Positions 42,033 through 57,000 of a stretch of DNA of 64,000 bases are shown here, one piece after another. Numbering within the stretch: position 1 is the first letter of the stretch; the number at the start of each line of letters is the position of its first letter. The stretch is taken from assembly GCA_007922225.1 (NCBI GenBank), contig ML679966.1, positions 59,044,148-59,108,147 of the forward strand, written 5' to 3'. This stretch comes from Emydura subglobosa (taxonomy: Eukaryota; Chordata; Testudines; Chelidae). Both the position numbers and the translations under genes were made by a program. Under the pieces are notes generated by a model. It did no database searches. It was given only the letters and a program-made list of their open reading frames with translations, and was not told the origin of the DNA.

Positions 42033-45000
42033 CTGCAAACAACAGGATGGGGGAAAGTAAATTTTAATCAGTTTAAAACTAGATTGCTATTGAATTAAAT
42101 AAATTTGCTATGTTCAACACATTCCTCTGTAAAAACTAAGCATATATTTATTTGCTACAGGTAATTCTAGTTTCCCTCCCTTTTCCCTTAAAGTAATCTC
42201 AAATTCATAAACTCAGAGCATGCTTTGTTGTCTTTTTAAATGAAGCGAGCCAGCTTTAACTATAGTCTCATCAAGTGAGTATTTCTTTGGAAGTGTATTT
42301 CCAAAGAAAATAAGACACAAACACCATATCTGGGTGGGCTTGGCTTTCTCTCCTTCTGGAAAACACAACATTAAGCCTGAGACTACTAAATCTCTAGTGG
42401 TTTGGTGAGGTATCTCTTGGTTGGCCCCAGTTGTAGTTGGTCACAAACCACTTCATTTTCAAATGATTTTATTTAAATTAAAACCTCTGAGGCTGAAGGG
42501 GCTTATAGCAGCGATCACTGGTGGAAACATCAAAACGTCTATGGGCAAATTAATGAATTCTCTCTCAATTACATGAAAATTTGTGAAAAATTAATGAAGC
42601 TTGAAATATTTCCTTGGTATGCTCAACTGCAGAGTTCAACTGAATAAAGACTGTACAAAACAAAAACTTCAACATTTTTAGACTCTCTGCCATAAAACAG
42701 TAAAGTTAGAAACAAAAAGGTTAAGAAAAAAAACCCTAAAAATCCCTTGGTGGGAACACGATTAAATTTAGGGCCAGAATTTCCAATGCATGTGAAAGTG
42801 CTCATGCAGTTTAAATCTAGCCCTTAATGTTTTGAAAACATCATTAAAAATTTACCATCTTCCTCCGTGGAAAACCCTTGAGACTGATAGTGAGCAAGAC
42901 GTGGGTCTGACTCGTTTGGTTTGTGCCACTGAGGTTTGTTCACAGGCCTGCTAGCTGAATGACCATGCGATTGCTGCTGCGAAGTTGAAGTCCCATGGGT
43001 CTCACATGTCCGTGCCACCATCCTAGACCTCTGAAGTGCTACGTTGTAATCCGGAGGTTTTCTGGTTGGATGGGAAACTCCTTCCCCAAAGTCTGCAATA
43101 GGTATTCCTACATAACCAGGGGGAGTTGGAGGTGGTTCTCGATACCGACCTTCTTTTCGTGCTGCAGAAAAATAATACACTGTCATGAGAGAGAGTAACT
43201 GGGGAAAATATGTTCAAAACAGCATTTCGGCAATGAGAAATAAATATATCAAACAAATCAAGACCTGAACCAAATACAAATAGGTGATATTTAAACATTA
43301 TACATATATATATTCAATATTATATCATCTTAAAAATATAAATCATTTAAGAAATACTTTTAGTAAAACAAAGTATATATAGCACAAACTATGCTACCAG
43401 CATACTGGCAATGGTTATACTTAGCTAGGAGCAACCCTCTGATTTTTAGTTCAGGACATATCATCTTACTATACATTAAAATGAACACAAAATAGAATTA
43501 CACAAATTAAGTGTAGTCTCCACTATACCACTGAACCTGCAAGAACTTACATAAGTCAATACAATTACCCATTGAAGTCAAAGGGACTGCTCACAGCACA
43601 TGAAGTAAAGCACATAGGCTTTGCAGATCAGGACCTAATATAGCACACTCTGAAACTTTAAAACATTGCCAATCTTTAAGAAAAAAGGGGGCACTCACAA
43701 ATTCAAACAACTCAAGTCCTGTCCGCTCATTTTAAAAAATTCCTATAAAGAATGTCCAGATGAAATAGCTATGGTACATATTCAGTTGTGAACCAAATTG
43801 TTTGAGTTTTGAAAAATTCCTCCTGCTTATACCAGTTTTATACTAACTTCTTAGTAACATCTTTTTCAGGCTGCAGAAGTTTCTATACTTGCCCCACAGG
43901 TGCTAGAAACAGATCAGATACTGAGACAAGCAGACTTTAAAAACTGGGAAATTAAGAAATTGAAATAAATCTTCAGAGGCTAAAAAGCCCATAGACATGA
44001 AAAATCCTGTCAGCGAGTTGTGTGTCCTAAAAATTTCTGTAGAATAACAGTCTTCCTGAGAGAAGACTGAAATAACAATGAGGGAAAACAGCCACAAGTT
44101 ATAGAAGATAAACACAAGGAAAATGTTTGAAAAAGATTAATGGATTACTGTCTGCAAAGCATTTTGAAAATGCATAATTTACATAAATGCCAAGTAACAC
44201 CATTAGGTGCATATTAATAAATATCTCAAGAAAATCCTTCCTAAAATCATTCATGACATGGAGACATGAAAAATCAGCAATGGGATAGATCTTCATTTCC
44301 CAAGGATTTAGGGTCTTCCACTGATTTTGTGTCATTTACGGAATTAATTCTATCCTTCAAATTTCTCCCTAAAACACATTTCTACCATGAAGCTTTTTTT
44401 AAAATGATGACTAACTGTTGTCTGCAGTGTTGTTGTATCTGTGTTGGTCCCAGGATACTATTGGTCAATTTCCTGGTATCTGTAGATTAACTCCTAAGGG
44501 AAATGACAGCATCGTATGCTTGTATAGGATTGATCAAACTGTCAACACTTGAGGATAAACAAAATGCACATATACTGAAAAAGTATTCTAGTCCTCTGGT
44601 AAAGAAGAGTAGCTGTGGAATATGAACTACTACAGTATGGTGGTTTTGAGTCTACATCTAGAAAGAGTTAACAAGGGCACCAAGGTGGTCACACTGACTC
44701 CTGATAATATTTTAAATTAGTGTTGACACTAAATAGCATAGAAATATTAAACATGTAGCCAACGCATTTATCTAGTGTGACAGAACAGATCTGTTAAACC
44801 TTCCTATTTATTTGAAAGGATGATGCATAAAGAGTATTTCTTTATTGCAGCTGTGATGGTGGTGAATCTCTTGGAAAAAGCTCCCTCAAAATTATAGAGC
44901 GTGACAGCCACCACGTTAAATAAGGAATCTATTAATGTAACTTGTTAGTTTTACTTGTGCTGATGGGGCCCAATGATATCATAAATAGGAAGAAAAATGG

Positions 45001-48000
45001 TCCTACCACAGGCATTTGTCTATAACATAAGGCCAATTGTGTTGAACAATTGTACTTGAACAATGACTCTTTTCCAAATGGGATCTAGGAGGCAGCAGTA
45101 TGGAAGAAATTTTAAAGAGGTTTTATTTAAGAGTTTCTGAAACAAATTGGTATCCTAAAACCTCAAACAGCCTCATCTTCACAAACATTGGTCACTACTC
45201 TCAAATCTGGCTTTTGTTCCCAATGTTCTGTGCCTTTTCCTCCCTTCAATTTCATGTGTTTCTCTCTTCCCTTCCTTCCTACCCTTCCTTTTTCTCATTC
45301 TTGAAAACACAAACCATCAAAGTATTCAGGGGAGTGCACAAAGGGGGGGGGGGGCAGGCAGAGGCAAGGGCACCCCCAATAATCAGCAGAGAGGCACCGA
45401 GCTCCTCCGTGGCCCCTGGCAGGAGAAGACAGCTCCTCCGGTTCCTGGGAAGAAGCTTTCCAAAAGCGCTGGAATTTAAATTCCTGTGCATGCCCCTGAA
45501 AATCTTGATTTCATGGCAGTTGGGAAGGAAGTACAAGAGGCCACATAACTCAGGAATGAGTATCAGCAATATGAAGTGATGCTTTTCTCAGCAGCAAATA
45601 CACAATTGAAGGGCAAAATTTGAGAGAAACTACAAATTGTGCGTTTTGCTTTAAAAACAAGTCAGATTAAAGCAAAATATTTATATAGTAAATTCAGATC
45701 TATATGTAAATGAATAGGATACTTCGCAGTAAACAAAATATAACTTACCAATAAGCCCCTTTGCACTACTTGATGATACAGCTATATGAGAGGGCATGGG
45801 AGTTGTCTTTGACTCCTCTGCTGTTACAGATGTTATGCTACTGGTTTCAGCTTCAATTGAAACATCCTTCCCACCCCTCCGCTTTATGGTACCTGTATCA
45901 CCTTCTGAGTCCTCTCCCCAGTAGCCTGTTGAGGATGCCCAGCTTGCTCTGGACTGTGCTTGATCAAGGCCCTCCCTACCTTGACTCTGCCTGCCATATT
46001 TTGTGCCATGATCGGGGAACATCATCTGGTCCATATGACTGCCTGAGGCCCATAATAGCGCCCCATCGCCTGAACTATCGAAATGAACATGTCCAAAAGG
46101 AAGAGTCTCCCAGCTTCTCTGGTGTTGTATTGTCTGTATGTTGTCATGAGAACCGCTTGAGCAAGAAGTCCAGCTGCCACGGCCACTGTCTGCGGCATCA
46201 AGTGAAGCGCGATCCCCCTGATCCTGTGATAGCTCCTCTGTACTGGGAGAAGAAAGTACTGTCGCCCCAGCATACAAGCCTCTGTTATCCGACAGTGGTG
46301 CATATGAACTAGACAGAAAAGATAGAAAGGAAGAGAAATTTTACAATGATAATCAGTGATAATCAGCAAATCAGTGGCAGAACTGTGAAGTATTCATTGT
46401 TTTACAAACAGAGAATTTGATAGCTAATGAAAAGCCACAGTAGATACAAGTATTATCTACAACATAGCTTTCCTATATCCAAAGTTTAATGTAATTTGTA
46501 GTAACTAATGACTTGCTTGATTTTGAGTACATAGCATTCTTTCTGTAAGGCTATCCTTGACAACAAAGCACTTGAGCAGTTACTAAAAAGATACTGATGA
46601 ATATTTTGGTATTCAGTTGAAAGATTTCCCCCATCTGTAAAATAAGGATATTACTGTACTTAAAGCACTTCTTGTCACAAGACTACCCTGTCAGGGGTGA
46701 GGATCAGTTGTAGCATATATAAAAGGCTCTAAAAATGAAAAGCAGGTGCAAGTAGTTGCTGGCATTGCTGTAGACAGAGAACAATGCAGGAAGTGGACAT
46801 ATTTTCTTATCTGAAAGTAAAGCATTATAAAAACAGAGGTAATGCAGAAGTAGTTATCTAGAAGGAGAGAGTGGAATTCTCCCACAGAAGGGAGAAACAT
46901 TCTATGATAGATACAGACAAGAGACTTTTTTTAAAAAAATGTAAATATTAAAATTCCTACCCTAAGCTGTATTGATCTGGTTCAATCATGGCCCTTCTTT
47001 CAATCCTCCCCACACCAAGATTAGTTTCCACAATGCTGACAGAATGCCTCTGTCTCCTCTCATCATGCAGTGAGACTGGCATGGAGTCAAATGAAGAATT
47101 GCTGACAATGCTAGATCTGGAAGAAATTTCGCTGTGACCAGAATCTGAAAAATTATCCACCGTGCCACTAGGAGCCAAAGTATAACCTGCATAAGGACCA
47201 GAATAACATTAAATGGACATTCTAAGTTTATCAACAAAAGACTTCTTAAAGAAAAGTTCAACCATTAGCACAGATATTCAGCATCAGTATTACTGAAGCA
47301 AATATATTTTCATCAAGAAGAGCAGTACTGTACGTGACAAAAATATGCAACAAGACAATCATTCTAATGTGGCTGTTTTATTCCTGAATGTAGGTTTAAA
47401 TATCAGTGGCAACATGAAACATTTGTATTTAGAAAAAAGTCTGATCTCTTCTTTACAAAATTACTGCCAAATTTACCACTGCCCTGTGATAAATCTCTAG
47501 AATCTTTAGAATTATATTAAAACATTTCCTTTTATAGGACTTAACACTCAATCTTGCAGTATTGTTTACGCCTATGTATGTTGACAAAGAATATGGGGGA
47601 TTGGAACATAAGAACTGCCATGCTGGATGAGGCCAGTGGCCCATGTAGTCCAGGATCCTGTTTTCAACAATGGCAAATCAGGGAAAGGTGCAAAATACCC
47701 TGCAATCGGCAGTAAGCTGTAAGGTCTCTAGTGTAGCTGCTCTAAATAGATGGGCAAGAGCTTTCCCGTCAACTTAATTAATTCACCCCGGCGGCAGCTA
47801 TGCTGGCGGGAGAAGCTCTTTGTCCAAACCAGCGCTTAGTTCGATGTAACTTATGTCACTTGGGGGTGACTTATTTATACCGCTGAGTAACATAAATTAT
47901 ACCAACTTCAGTGGTAGTGTAGACACAGCCTTAAATATCTTATCCTAAAAGGAGTTATTTAGTAAAGTAAAGAAAATCCAGTCAGTCATTTTTTATTTGT

Positions 48001-51000
48001 TTGAGAATGAGAGAAAGCATACTATTTATGCTTTAAAAAAATTCAGTCACTATTTTGTGCTAAGATAATTAAAAAATGGTTGAAATACAAAAGTTCAAAC
48101 ATGCGCATGGCAAATGAAATGGTGAAGCAGAGGAGCAGTCCAGGACCTTGGTGATTATAATAAAGACTTTGTGATTGATTATCTATATCTATCTATCTAT
48201 CTATACATCTCACACACAAAAATCTCCTTTATACACAATTTTGTGCTACACAGAGCTACACTTCAAAGGCAAACTGCAAAGAAAAAAAATGACAACTGCA
48301 TTAAACACAGATCTCTGCACTGAATGTTCCCCACTATCCAGGCTGTGAGAGGCCTTCAACACTAAAAAAGTTAATTTCACTAAAAAAGTATTAATTCTAA
48401 ATACTAATCTTTTCAGAACTTTTTTTATGCTCTATTAAATCCTCTTGGTGGCATCTGGTTCACTGATAATATCCCAAAATGTACCTTACTGTGATATGAA
48501 ACAGGCATTAACATGAAATTCTTGGACAGTATGTCATCAGATTCTAAGATATGTTCAGTGAACCAGCAAGTTCAAAAGTTTCAGAGAGGAGAGTAGAAAT
48601 ATGTATTTGTTAAGTTATTAAAATGTAATTTTGTGATGAATTCCCTAAGAGCTATTATTTTTAATTAGTATAAAATATTTGTATTATTGTAGTGACTAGG
48701 AACCCTAGTTACTGAACAAACAATTAAAAAGGTGGTTAGAGGTCATTCAACAACATGTGTAAGCATGCAATTTTTATTTTTGGTTTGCAATTCACCATTA
48801 AGCTTCAAAGAGATTTCAGTGGAGTTACGCAGTTCATACTGTCTGAGGATCTATCCCTAACATTGTCAAATCTGATTAAAGTTAAAAAAGAAAACACAAT
48901 ATGAGTTTGTGATGCCACTAAGTCTTGGAAATACTTTGAAGTTTAGAAACATTTTAATGGATTGCTTTTCCAAATACACAGTATTACACCCTCTTTATTT
49001 AGCTGATCCTGATTCCTTTTTCAATAAATGCACTGGCCTTGATAGCATGTGATCAAATCCATATAAATTCACACCTTGCTAAAGTCTTTGGCATAAAATT
49101 ATGCTGAGATCTTACAAAGATTCAAGCTGATTATCAAAGCCTTTTCTGCACAAGATACTCCTCCATCTCACTTAGAAAAGCTCACTCCACCAGAGGTTTT
49201 GGATATGTATTTGTACTTTTGAGGGACAGACTCCTCATCCTTTTTAAAAACACTGATTAGCCAATTGTGCTTGTGAACTTTTTCCTTTTGGTTCTGTAAA
49301 CCCCACCTATCCTATAGGTCCATGGTGCATTGTTATTCTTGTTACTGTTCTCACTTCCAAGAGAAGAGGAGGAACTGGTTAAATCCGACTGTCTGGAGCC
49401 GTAAGATCGCAGCTGATTGCCACTGCCACCTAACAACAGGATGAGAAAAGAGTTTAGATATCCATTTGACAGACACAGGAGGGAGAGATACCCAGATGAA
49501 ATGCACACAGGTTTCAGTTCCTCAGGATCACAGTGAAATTTGGTGGGAATTATTACTACAGTGAAATCTACAGCTGTCCAAGCTCTATCACTAGTGTGAG
49601 CTCTTACTGTGTGGGGCTCAACTTTGACACTGATTTTTTAATACAGCTTTCTCTCATGCAGCCATTAAAATTGATTTCTATGTTACTCTGAAAGGATAGG
49701 AGGAGAAAGTGACCTTGAGGTTATCTGCTATAGGAATATGCTATTCCATTTCTATGGCAACAATCTTTTTTACTTTTTAAATACAAGAAAGGCAAGTGCC
49801 TACACTGTCTTTTTCCCCCTATTTTACAAACAGGGCCAGTACAATGAAAAAGGAAACAGGACAGAAATTCAACAGTTGATCATGTGTCTTAAATCATCTT
49901 GTTTAAACTCATTTGTAGTTTTGGCCAGTCATACTGGTCAGTAATCTTTACCTATATACTTTAAGATCATTTAAAATTATTTCATAGAACTTCAGACAAG
50001 AAAGCCTCATTGTGCAAATCATTTGTCAAACTTCCACCTTGATTCTTGGGATAACTAAGGTGTTAGCATAAAGGAAATGTAATGCTTTAGTGAACATTTA
50101 GCCTTGAACATTCTAGGAAAAATCCTGCCCTGTCTTGCATGGGTCCCTCCCCCATCCACCACAATTGCACAGCAGGTAGGTGTGGTTTTAATTTAGTAAT
50201 TCCTTTAGAAATCAGCTGAGGGCTGGGTTAATGTACCCACTGTTTATTCAAGGTGCCACTATGAGTTCCGAACTTCTGCCCATGTAGGATACCTTTGGTA
50301 GAAGGCAACTGAAGGAGACGTGTTTGTCTGAAGTAGCACTAAGGACAGTTGCTTAGCATGATGGCTTCAGGATACTCTAAGCCCATCATCCTGCCTTGTG
50401 CTAACAGGATGGCTCCCGAGGCCTTCACTTGGCACACTACTCTATTCCCCTGCCAACCCTCACGTGACAGCATAAAGAGGAAGGAATTTCACTCTTAGGG
50501 CTTATCTTGACAAACAGCGTACGGCAAGCTGGGGTGTAAATCTACAATGTGCTAGCCTGTTGCGCACTAGATGTCTGTGTGGACCACACTACCACACACC
50601 AAAAGTGCACTGTGACTTATTCTGCTTTGAAACACAAGTAGATCAGTGTGCATTAGTGAACTTTTAGTTTGGTAGCAGGGTCCACATGAACAGTTAGCGT
50701 GCTGTAGATTTACACCCCAGTTTGCCGTGCACTAACTGTTCATCTAGACAAGCCGTTAGTCTCCAAGATTCCCTCACAGCTATTTCTAATGCCTGCAGGT
50801 TTTAGGAAAAGGAATGGAAAGTGTTGAACATTTTATACCTTTCCTTGGAGAGGTCTGTGGTGAAGTAGGAGGAGAAGACAACTGTGTAGATGCATTTGAT
50901 ATGGTATCTTCGGCTTGTTTCTTGTGACGATCCAAACTTCCTTCTTCAGACAATGAAAGAATTTTCTTTAAAGCTTGTGGGGAGTTTATGCCTTTAATGA

Positions 51001-54000
51001 AGAGTCAATGAATATATGTATTTATATATGTATCTCCAGCTTAATACATACATCTGTTAATTTTACAATGCATTATAGGGACACTGTAAAGATAAAATAT
51101 TTTCCTTCCTTGAGTTACTACCACCACTTAGAGTGAACACTTTTCACAAAGTGATCACTCTTTATCTGACCTATCAGTTCTCATCCTCACAGGAAACCTG
51201 CACATTTTCAAAAGATGAGCCTGGGAATTTAAATTCATAACTCTGCTAGACACTAAAAATCATGGACTGAACTGGATTTATGGCTTATTACAACAATCTG
51301 TAACCCACTAACAACCTCTGAGGCTGCTCCACACCCCCCCCCCCCCCCATTTCTTTTCCTCCCCATCACTGGAGGGGTATTAACAGGCTACTTCACCTTG
51401 GATGGTCCCTTCAAATGTGTGTTAACTACTTATGCTAAATGATCTGTTCCACCTTGTATTTATACATTTTCCAGACCTGAAGAAGAGCTGTGTAGGCTCA
51501 AAAAGTTGTTTCCCTCATCAATAGAAGTTGGTCCAATAAAAGATATTTCCTCACCCACCTTCTCTCTACTACTACTACTTCAGGTTATTAAAAGAAAAAA
51601 AATTAACTTACGCCTCTCTATTTACAGTATGTTGTTTATTTCTGTATTTTACTCAGCTTGGACAATGAAATTGGAAGTCTTTTCAGATTCCAATTCACAT
51701 CTACTAGCAAAATATTGTTGTGCCTGGGTTTCACCTGTAACCGGGATTCAGAATATTTTCTCCACAGATCTATCATCTGGGAGATGGGTGAGATAAGTAC
51801 TGGGAAATCAAAACTAGCAAATGCTGGAGCTGTACACAAACCCCCAGAGATTTCAGTGTTTATTGAAAGGTTACATAAAAGGATTTCAGCTGCTCTTCGG
51901 TTGTTCTGACTACTCAAAATAGCTTAGAATATTGCAAAGAAAATGAGGCGGGAGGCCGGGCTAGTGTGCACCTGGAGAGATAATGTACTCCTAAATTGTC
52001 TTTCTTCTTTTCTCCTTTGAGAATTGTCTTTGCACAAGCCCTATACTTGGGAGACTGATTAGCAGTAACAACTTCTAGAGAAGACCTAGGGAGTAAAGAT
52101 TGAAGAACTGTTCTCTTGAAACAGCCATCTAATATGGACCTGAAACAGAGTTTACTGATTAAAAGTGCAGATTTTGCTACATGTGATAACTTTGCAAATT
52201 TCAGGGGTGGAGTTATTTTTTCAAGCATGCCACAGAACTTGCATTTGATGTAGAGGACTGCAGTGTTGAAACCAATAATCCAGAATTATTTGATTAACAT
52301 AGCTTATTTGGTCCTCAAATGGTTTTTAGAATCTTTCCCATCCAGAGCAAAAATAGGGCCCGTTGGAGCTTCTGAGCCCTTTTAGGCAGCAACTCTAATA
52401 GCAGAATCTAAAGAACTAGGCCAATGCTAAATTATTCTTTGTTCGTTTGGTTTTTCTAAATCCATCTTTTTTAGCCTAAGACCCTAATAGCAAGCAGAGA
52501 AAGAACTGCTTGTGCAAAATCACTTCCTGTATAAAAGGAATTGCTAGACTATCCTGATTAGAAACACACTTGAGAATATGTTTTTTAATACAAATTATAT
52601 ATGAGAAACTTCAGAATACTTCATAACACTGCAACAGGATGAGCTACTTTAGCTGTCAGAGAGAGACTTGAAGAAACCAAATTATTTATAAGAAATTACC
52701 ATTCTCCTGTTTCTATCTCTAGCATCACAGACAATGGAACTTAGGCACTGCAACAGAAAAAGATTTGGGGGAACGTGGTGAAGGGCAATTGTCAAATGAA
52801 AAAGTTAAAAACTACGGTCCCAATTTTCAAAGGTGACTAGTGATTGGGGGAACCCAACTCGACACACCTTGGACAGGCCTGATTTTCAGAGGGCAGATGC
52901 TCAAACTCTTTGGAAAATCTGGCCCCTTTATGGTATCTCAGGTTGTTCATTAAAAAATGGAGGCACTCAAAATCACTAGTGACTTTTGAAAATTTAAGCC
53001 CATGGGTCTAGTGCACCAGCTAGAAGAGCAATTTCCACCTGATGGAAACAGATCTACAACTGAGAAAGATAAGCCAGTCAGACCCTTTCCTAGGAGACAT
53101 TTTCTCCTGCCTATCTGATAATAGGAGGATTTATATATACACTGTCTAAACTGACAGAGCGAAAGGACTAACTTGAACTAAATGTTACAATATTTCACTA
53201 GTTCAAAAATACACCCTCTTGAACTTTACAAAGAACCAAAAAAGTTTTTAACAAAACACCCCCTCCCTCTCAATTCACTTACCAAACGGTGGGAGGTCTT
53301 TGACTGGTACTTTCTTGCGAGAGGGGTAGAGGGACACAGCAGGGACCTGTAAAGCTTGGTTTACTTTATGTTGCTGCTGCGCCTTCTGCTGAATTCCTGC
53401 CCTAGGTGCCACTGGTGACGTTTCTGGTTTCCCAGACCGTTTGTCCCCTGAATTCTTCGGTACTTTGTAATAAATGGAAGAAACAGGGGATTAACTTCTA
53501 TTTCAGCAGTCTTTACATGAAAGGTTCAAAATTTCTGATTTTAATCAAAAGGAGCTCAGATACAACAATGATGAGTGCAATATCTGTATCTATTTGGAGA
53601 GGCAAAGCGAAGCAGGGAGATATAATTCCTTTAAAACGCGTACTGTTTTTATTATGAAATCTTTGCTAACTTTTCCACATAAGAGAGCTCAAAGAACAGA
53701 CATACAAGTGACAGGACGTTATACTGGGCTGGTGCTACAAGGGTTGTAATTTGTTTACCATGTGAACAGCTTTCTTAAGAAAACCATATTTATTATACTT
53801 AGAGGGGAAAATAAAATGAAACTTTCTTTCTAATTGAAACAAAAGTTATCTCCAATTCAAAGTCCTCCCCATTTGAAACTGGGGTTATGTTGTTGGGCTT
53901 CCATTCACTGAAACTGCTGTGATATTGGTACAACACAGGGAGAGAGACAATTGCTCCAGTAGCCAGGCAGAAAGCCATTCAGGATTTACACGTCAAACCC

Positions 54001-57000
54001 AACACCTTAAACTCCACTCAAACAAACATGAATCCAGAACACACTAAGGTATATTTCTTGATAAAAAGGCAGCCAGCTTCATTCTGCCCTAGCTTAATTT
54101 TCTGAATGGTCCCAAGGCACAGTCTCCCCCAAAGTGCACCGCAGTAGTCTAATCATCAGGTGACAACTCTGGAGAGGTGCACATCCAAAGGAAAAGGTTT
54201 TAGCCCTCTCATCAAACTCAGAGGGATCAAAGCAAATTTGGTCAATGCTGCTACCTGCTCATCCTGCAACAGTCAATGATCGAAGACAATGGATATACAA
54301 GATGTGAGAAATAAGCAAAAGTACACCTTCTTGATCAAGTGAGAGGATATCCATTGTCATCTCTGCCTCTTTTCTCTGGTTTTACAAACACTACCTCAGC
54401 CTTTTCCACACTAAGCTTCAAGTCTCAGATACACACCAAGTCAGTCACACAGTTTCGCCAGATGAGAAGAAGACATAGCTGGGTGGCATCATTAACCCTA
54501 TTAACAGCCTCACACCCTCACTGAGGTGACAAGTTGGAAAGAACCCAGTGGTACCCTGTAGGCAAGAAATCTTGGTCAGGGAAACAATCACCTAACACTA
54601 CCCTTTCAGCCCTCCCACAGAGAAGGAAACAATCGTTCAAGTACAATTCCCTATAGCCACTGTTACTACAATGGATGTGTCAGCAAAACCCCCAACACAG
54701 AGTTATAGAGGATGGTTTACTTACACTAAAGTAACAAGTTCTCCGAGGTGTCGTAGTCAACGTGCATCCCACAGTAGGTGCAAGTGCCTCATGTCTGCAA
54801 GCTCACCATTGTCTTTTTAATAACCTTGTCCATCGGGACACTGCATGCACCCTATGCCGTTTCATGCTTCTGTGCGAGGACATTGAAGGTGGAGCATCCA
54901 TGACTCTCCCTCAATTCCCTCACAATTTGAAGCCTGTATTACAGAGGACTCTGAAAAGCAGGGATGCAGGGTAGGTTGTGCGATCCACACTGACTACAAC
55001 AACCTCAAAGAAGCACAGTTACTGAGGGATAAGTACCCGTTCTTTCTTATTCGACTATGTGTCAGCGTGAAGCCCATTGCAGATGAATGGCAATCCGTAT
55101 CCTCACTGGATAGTAGGAATGAGGCGTTTCAGCTGTATTAGTAAAATAACGATGGAAGCACGGCTCTCCTAAACTTAGCATGACCTAACTGCTAAGTCAA
55201 AGATACGTCTGACTACGGTTAGCGAGTTGCTTCTCATTACTGCCTTGCAGATGTAAGAGAGAATCTGCTCTCCTTTCACAGCCTGCCCTGACCTTGGCAT
55301 TTTCAGGTAGCTACCCTCGGCATGGACGGGTTACAGGTACGATCAACAAGATCTTCCCTGCCTGTTTACATAGTGTGCTATAGATGTATTGTTGGACAAA
55401 ATCTGCACTGTGGAGTTCTGTAGGATGGGTAGAAATGCTATACAAGACATCTTATGGCCCTGAGCTCCATGATTTTATGCAAAGTCTCGACTTGCCCCGG
55501 AATCATGTCCCCTGCATCTGTATATGGTTGAGATACACTTCACAGGATGTTACTGATGAATCTTTGATGAGTGTCATTGTCAGAGAAGGAGCAGAGAATG
55601 AAAACCCCTTTAGTGCATTCTTGGGGTATAGCCACTAACTCAACTCCCTAGGCCTTGGGAGTGGGACTGTAACCCCCTTGTTCATATGATATTTGGACAG
55701 GGAGCACATTGACCTCAGCCAGAGTTGTAGGGGCTGCAGTGAAGTCTAGCAAGCTGCATCACATAAGTACATGACATGTGGCCTGGTATTCCTAAGCAAA
55801 TACGCAATGCTGTAGGCAGACCTGACTATGTCATTTATTACAGACCGAAGAGACTGGAAACTTCCCTTCAGGAGCTAGGATTTGCCCATTAAGAATCAAA
55901 TGTAGCTCCTACAAACGCTGTGTCTGATGGGGGTGAGATGATCTTTTGTAACTGACAAGGAGAAATGGGGATCTGCTCCTGGAAGCATAGGAAGGACCCC
56001 AGTGAGCCCAAGAGGGCCACAGTCTGCAAGGATATGGCTAGTTTGCATGATGACAACCATTCCAATCCAAATCCCAGTGTGGTTGTGGTGGGGCCCTAAA
56101 GGGAGGGCCGCCTAGTCTACCCATGGTCTCATCAACTGACCTCTGATAAAAGGGTTCCCTACTCAAGGGAGGTTGGAAGGCATGCCTTGGTGATGGGGAG
56201 GAGGAATAGCTTTTCTATAAGGGCAGCACCAAGGAACATGGTGCTCTTGGTACCAGACTCCATGCCAGTGCTAAAGGTTGTTTTGGTAGCTGAGTAATTT
56301 CTGACAAGAGACTGGAATCCTTCACCAAATGGACTCTACCAACAGTCATCAGTATCGATGAGGTCAGTGCTGGAGTAAGTTTCTTCTGTGCTATGATGGT
56401 AGAAGGTTTGGTAGAAGATGGTATTTTTGATGTTGGGCTCACTGATTCTCTCCCCCCCCAAGACTTTATACAGTCTTTCCTTGCGGGAAGACACCAAACT
56501 GTGCCTACATGCCTGGAGTGGCTTCTATTAGTGTCAGACTTCAGTACCAATACTGTCCAGCATCAGTACTGACGGCATCAGCTTTGGTGCCAGCAGAGCT
56601 ATCTTTTTGGGTGCTGGCCTTAGGTGTCACATGTCTACTGGAGGGGCCACATGCAGAAGTTTTTTTTCCCCTAATGCCTGGTTTGATCTGGCACCTGACT
56701 TCTTCGGATCTGAAGAAATTTTCCACTGACTGCTCCAGCAGAGCATCAGTCAAGCATCCTGCACTTGCAAGTCCTTGAAGAAAACGACTGACATACTGAG
56801 CATCTATCTGGTATATGACTCTCACCCAAGTGTAAGACCTCTCTGTTAGGGGATTAGTTCATCAAAAGAACAGCAGGGCTTGAAGCCCAAAGGTTTAGAG
56901 GAGTTCTAGGAGCAGGACTGTGATGCTGCATGATTGAAGATGACCCTTTACATCATCCATCATGCCTCATTCCTGTTCCAATTCTCTGGATGTGGATTTA

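Larger units (their letters stand above)
50992..53282. other. RAPGEF2 intron (50,992-53,282)
   Basis: It contains a poly-C run (about 51,333-51,348), the repeat fragment at 51,466-51,570 and the MITE at 52,822-52,994. No coding feature is seen. Confidence 0.55.

Noticed and set aside
45100..45579. 159-codon open frame on the plus strand
   Set aside because: It crosses a G-run repeat inside a RAPGEF2 intron, has no recognisable domain, and the part after the G run belongs to a dispersed repeat.
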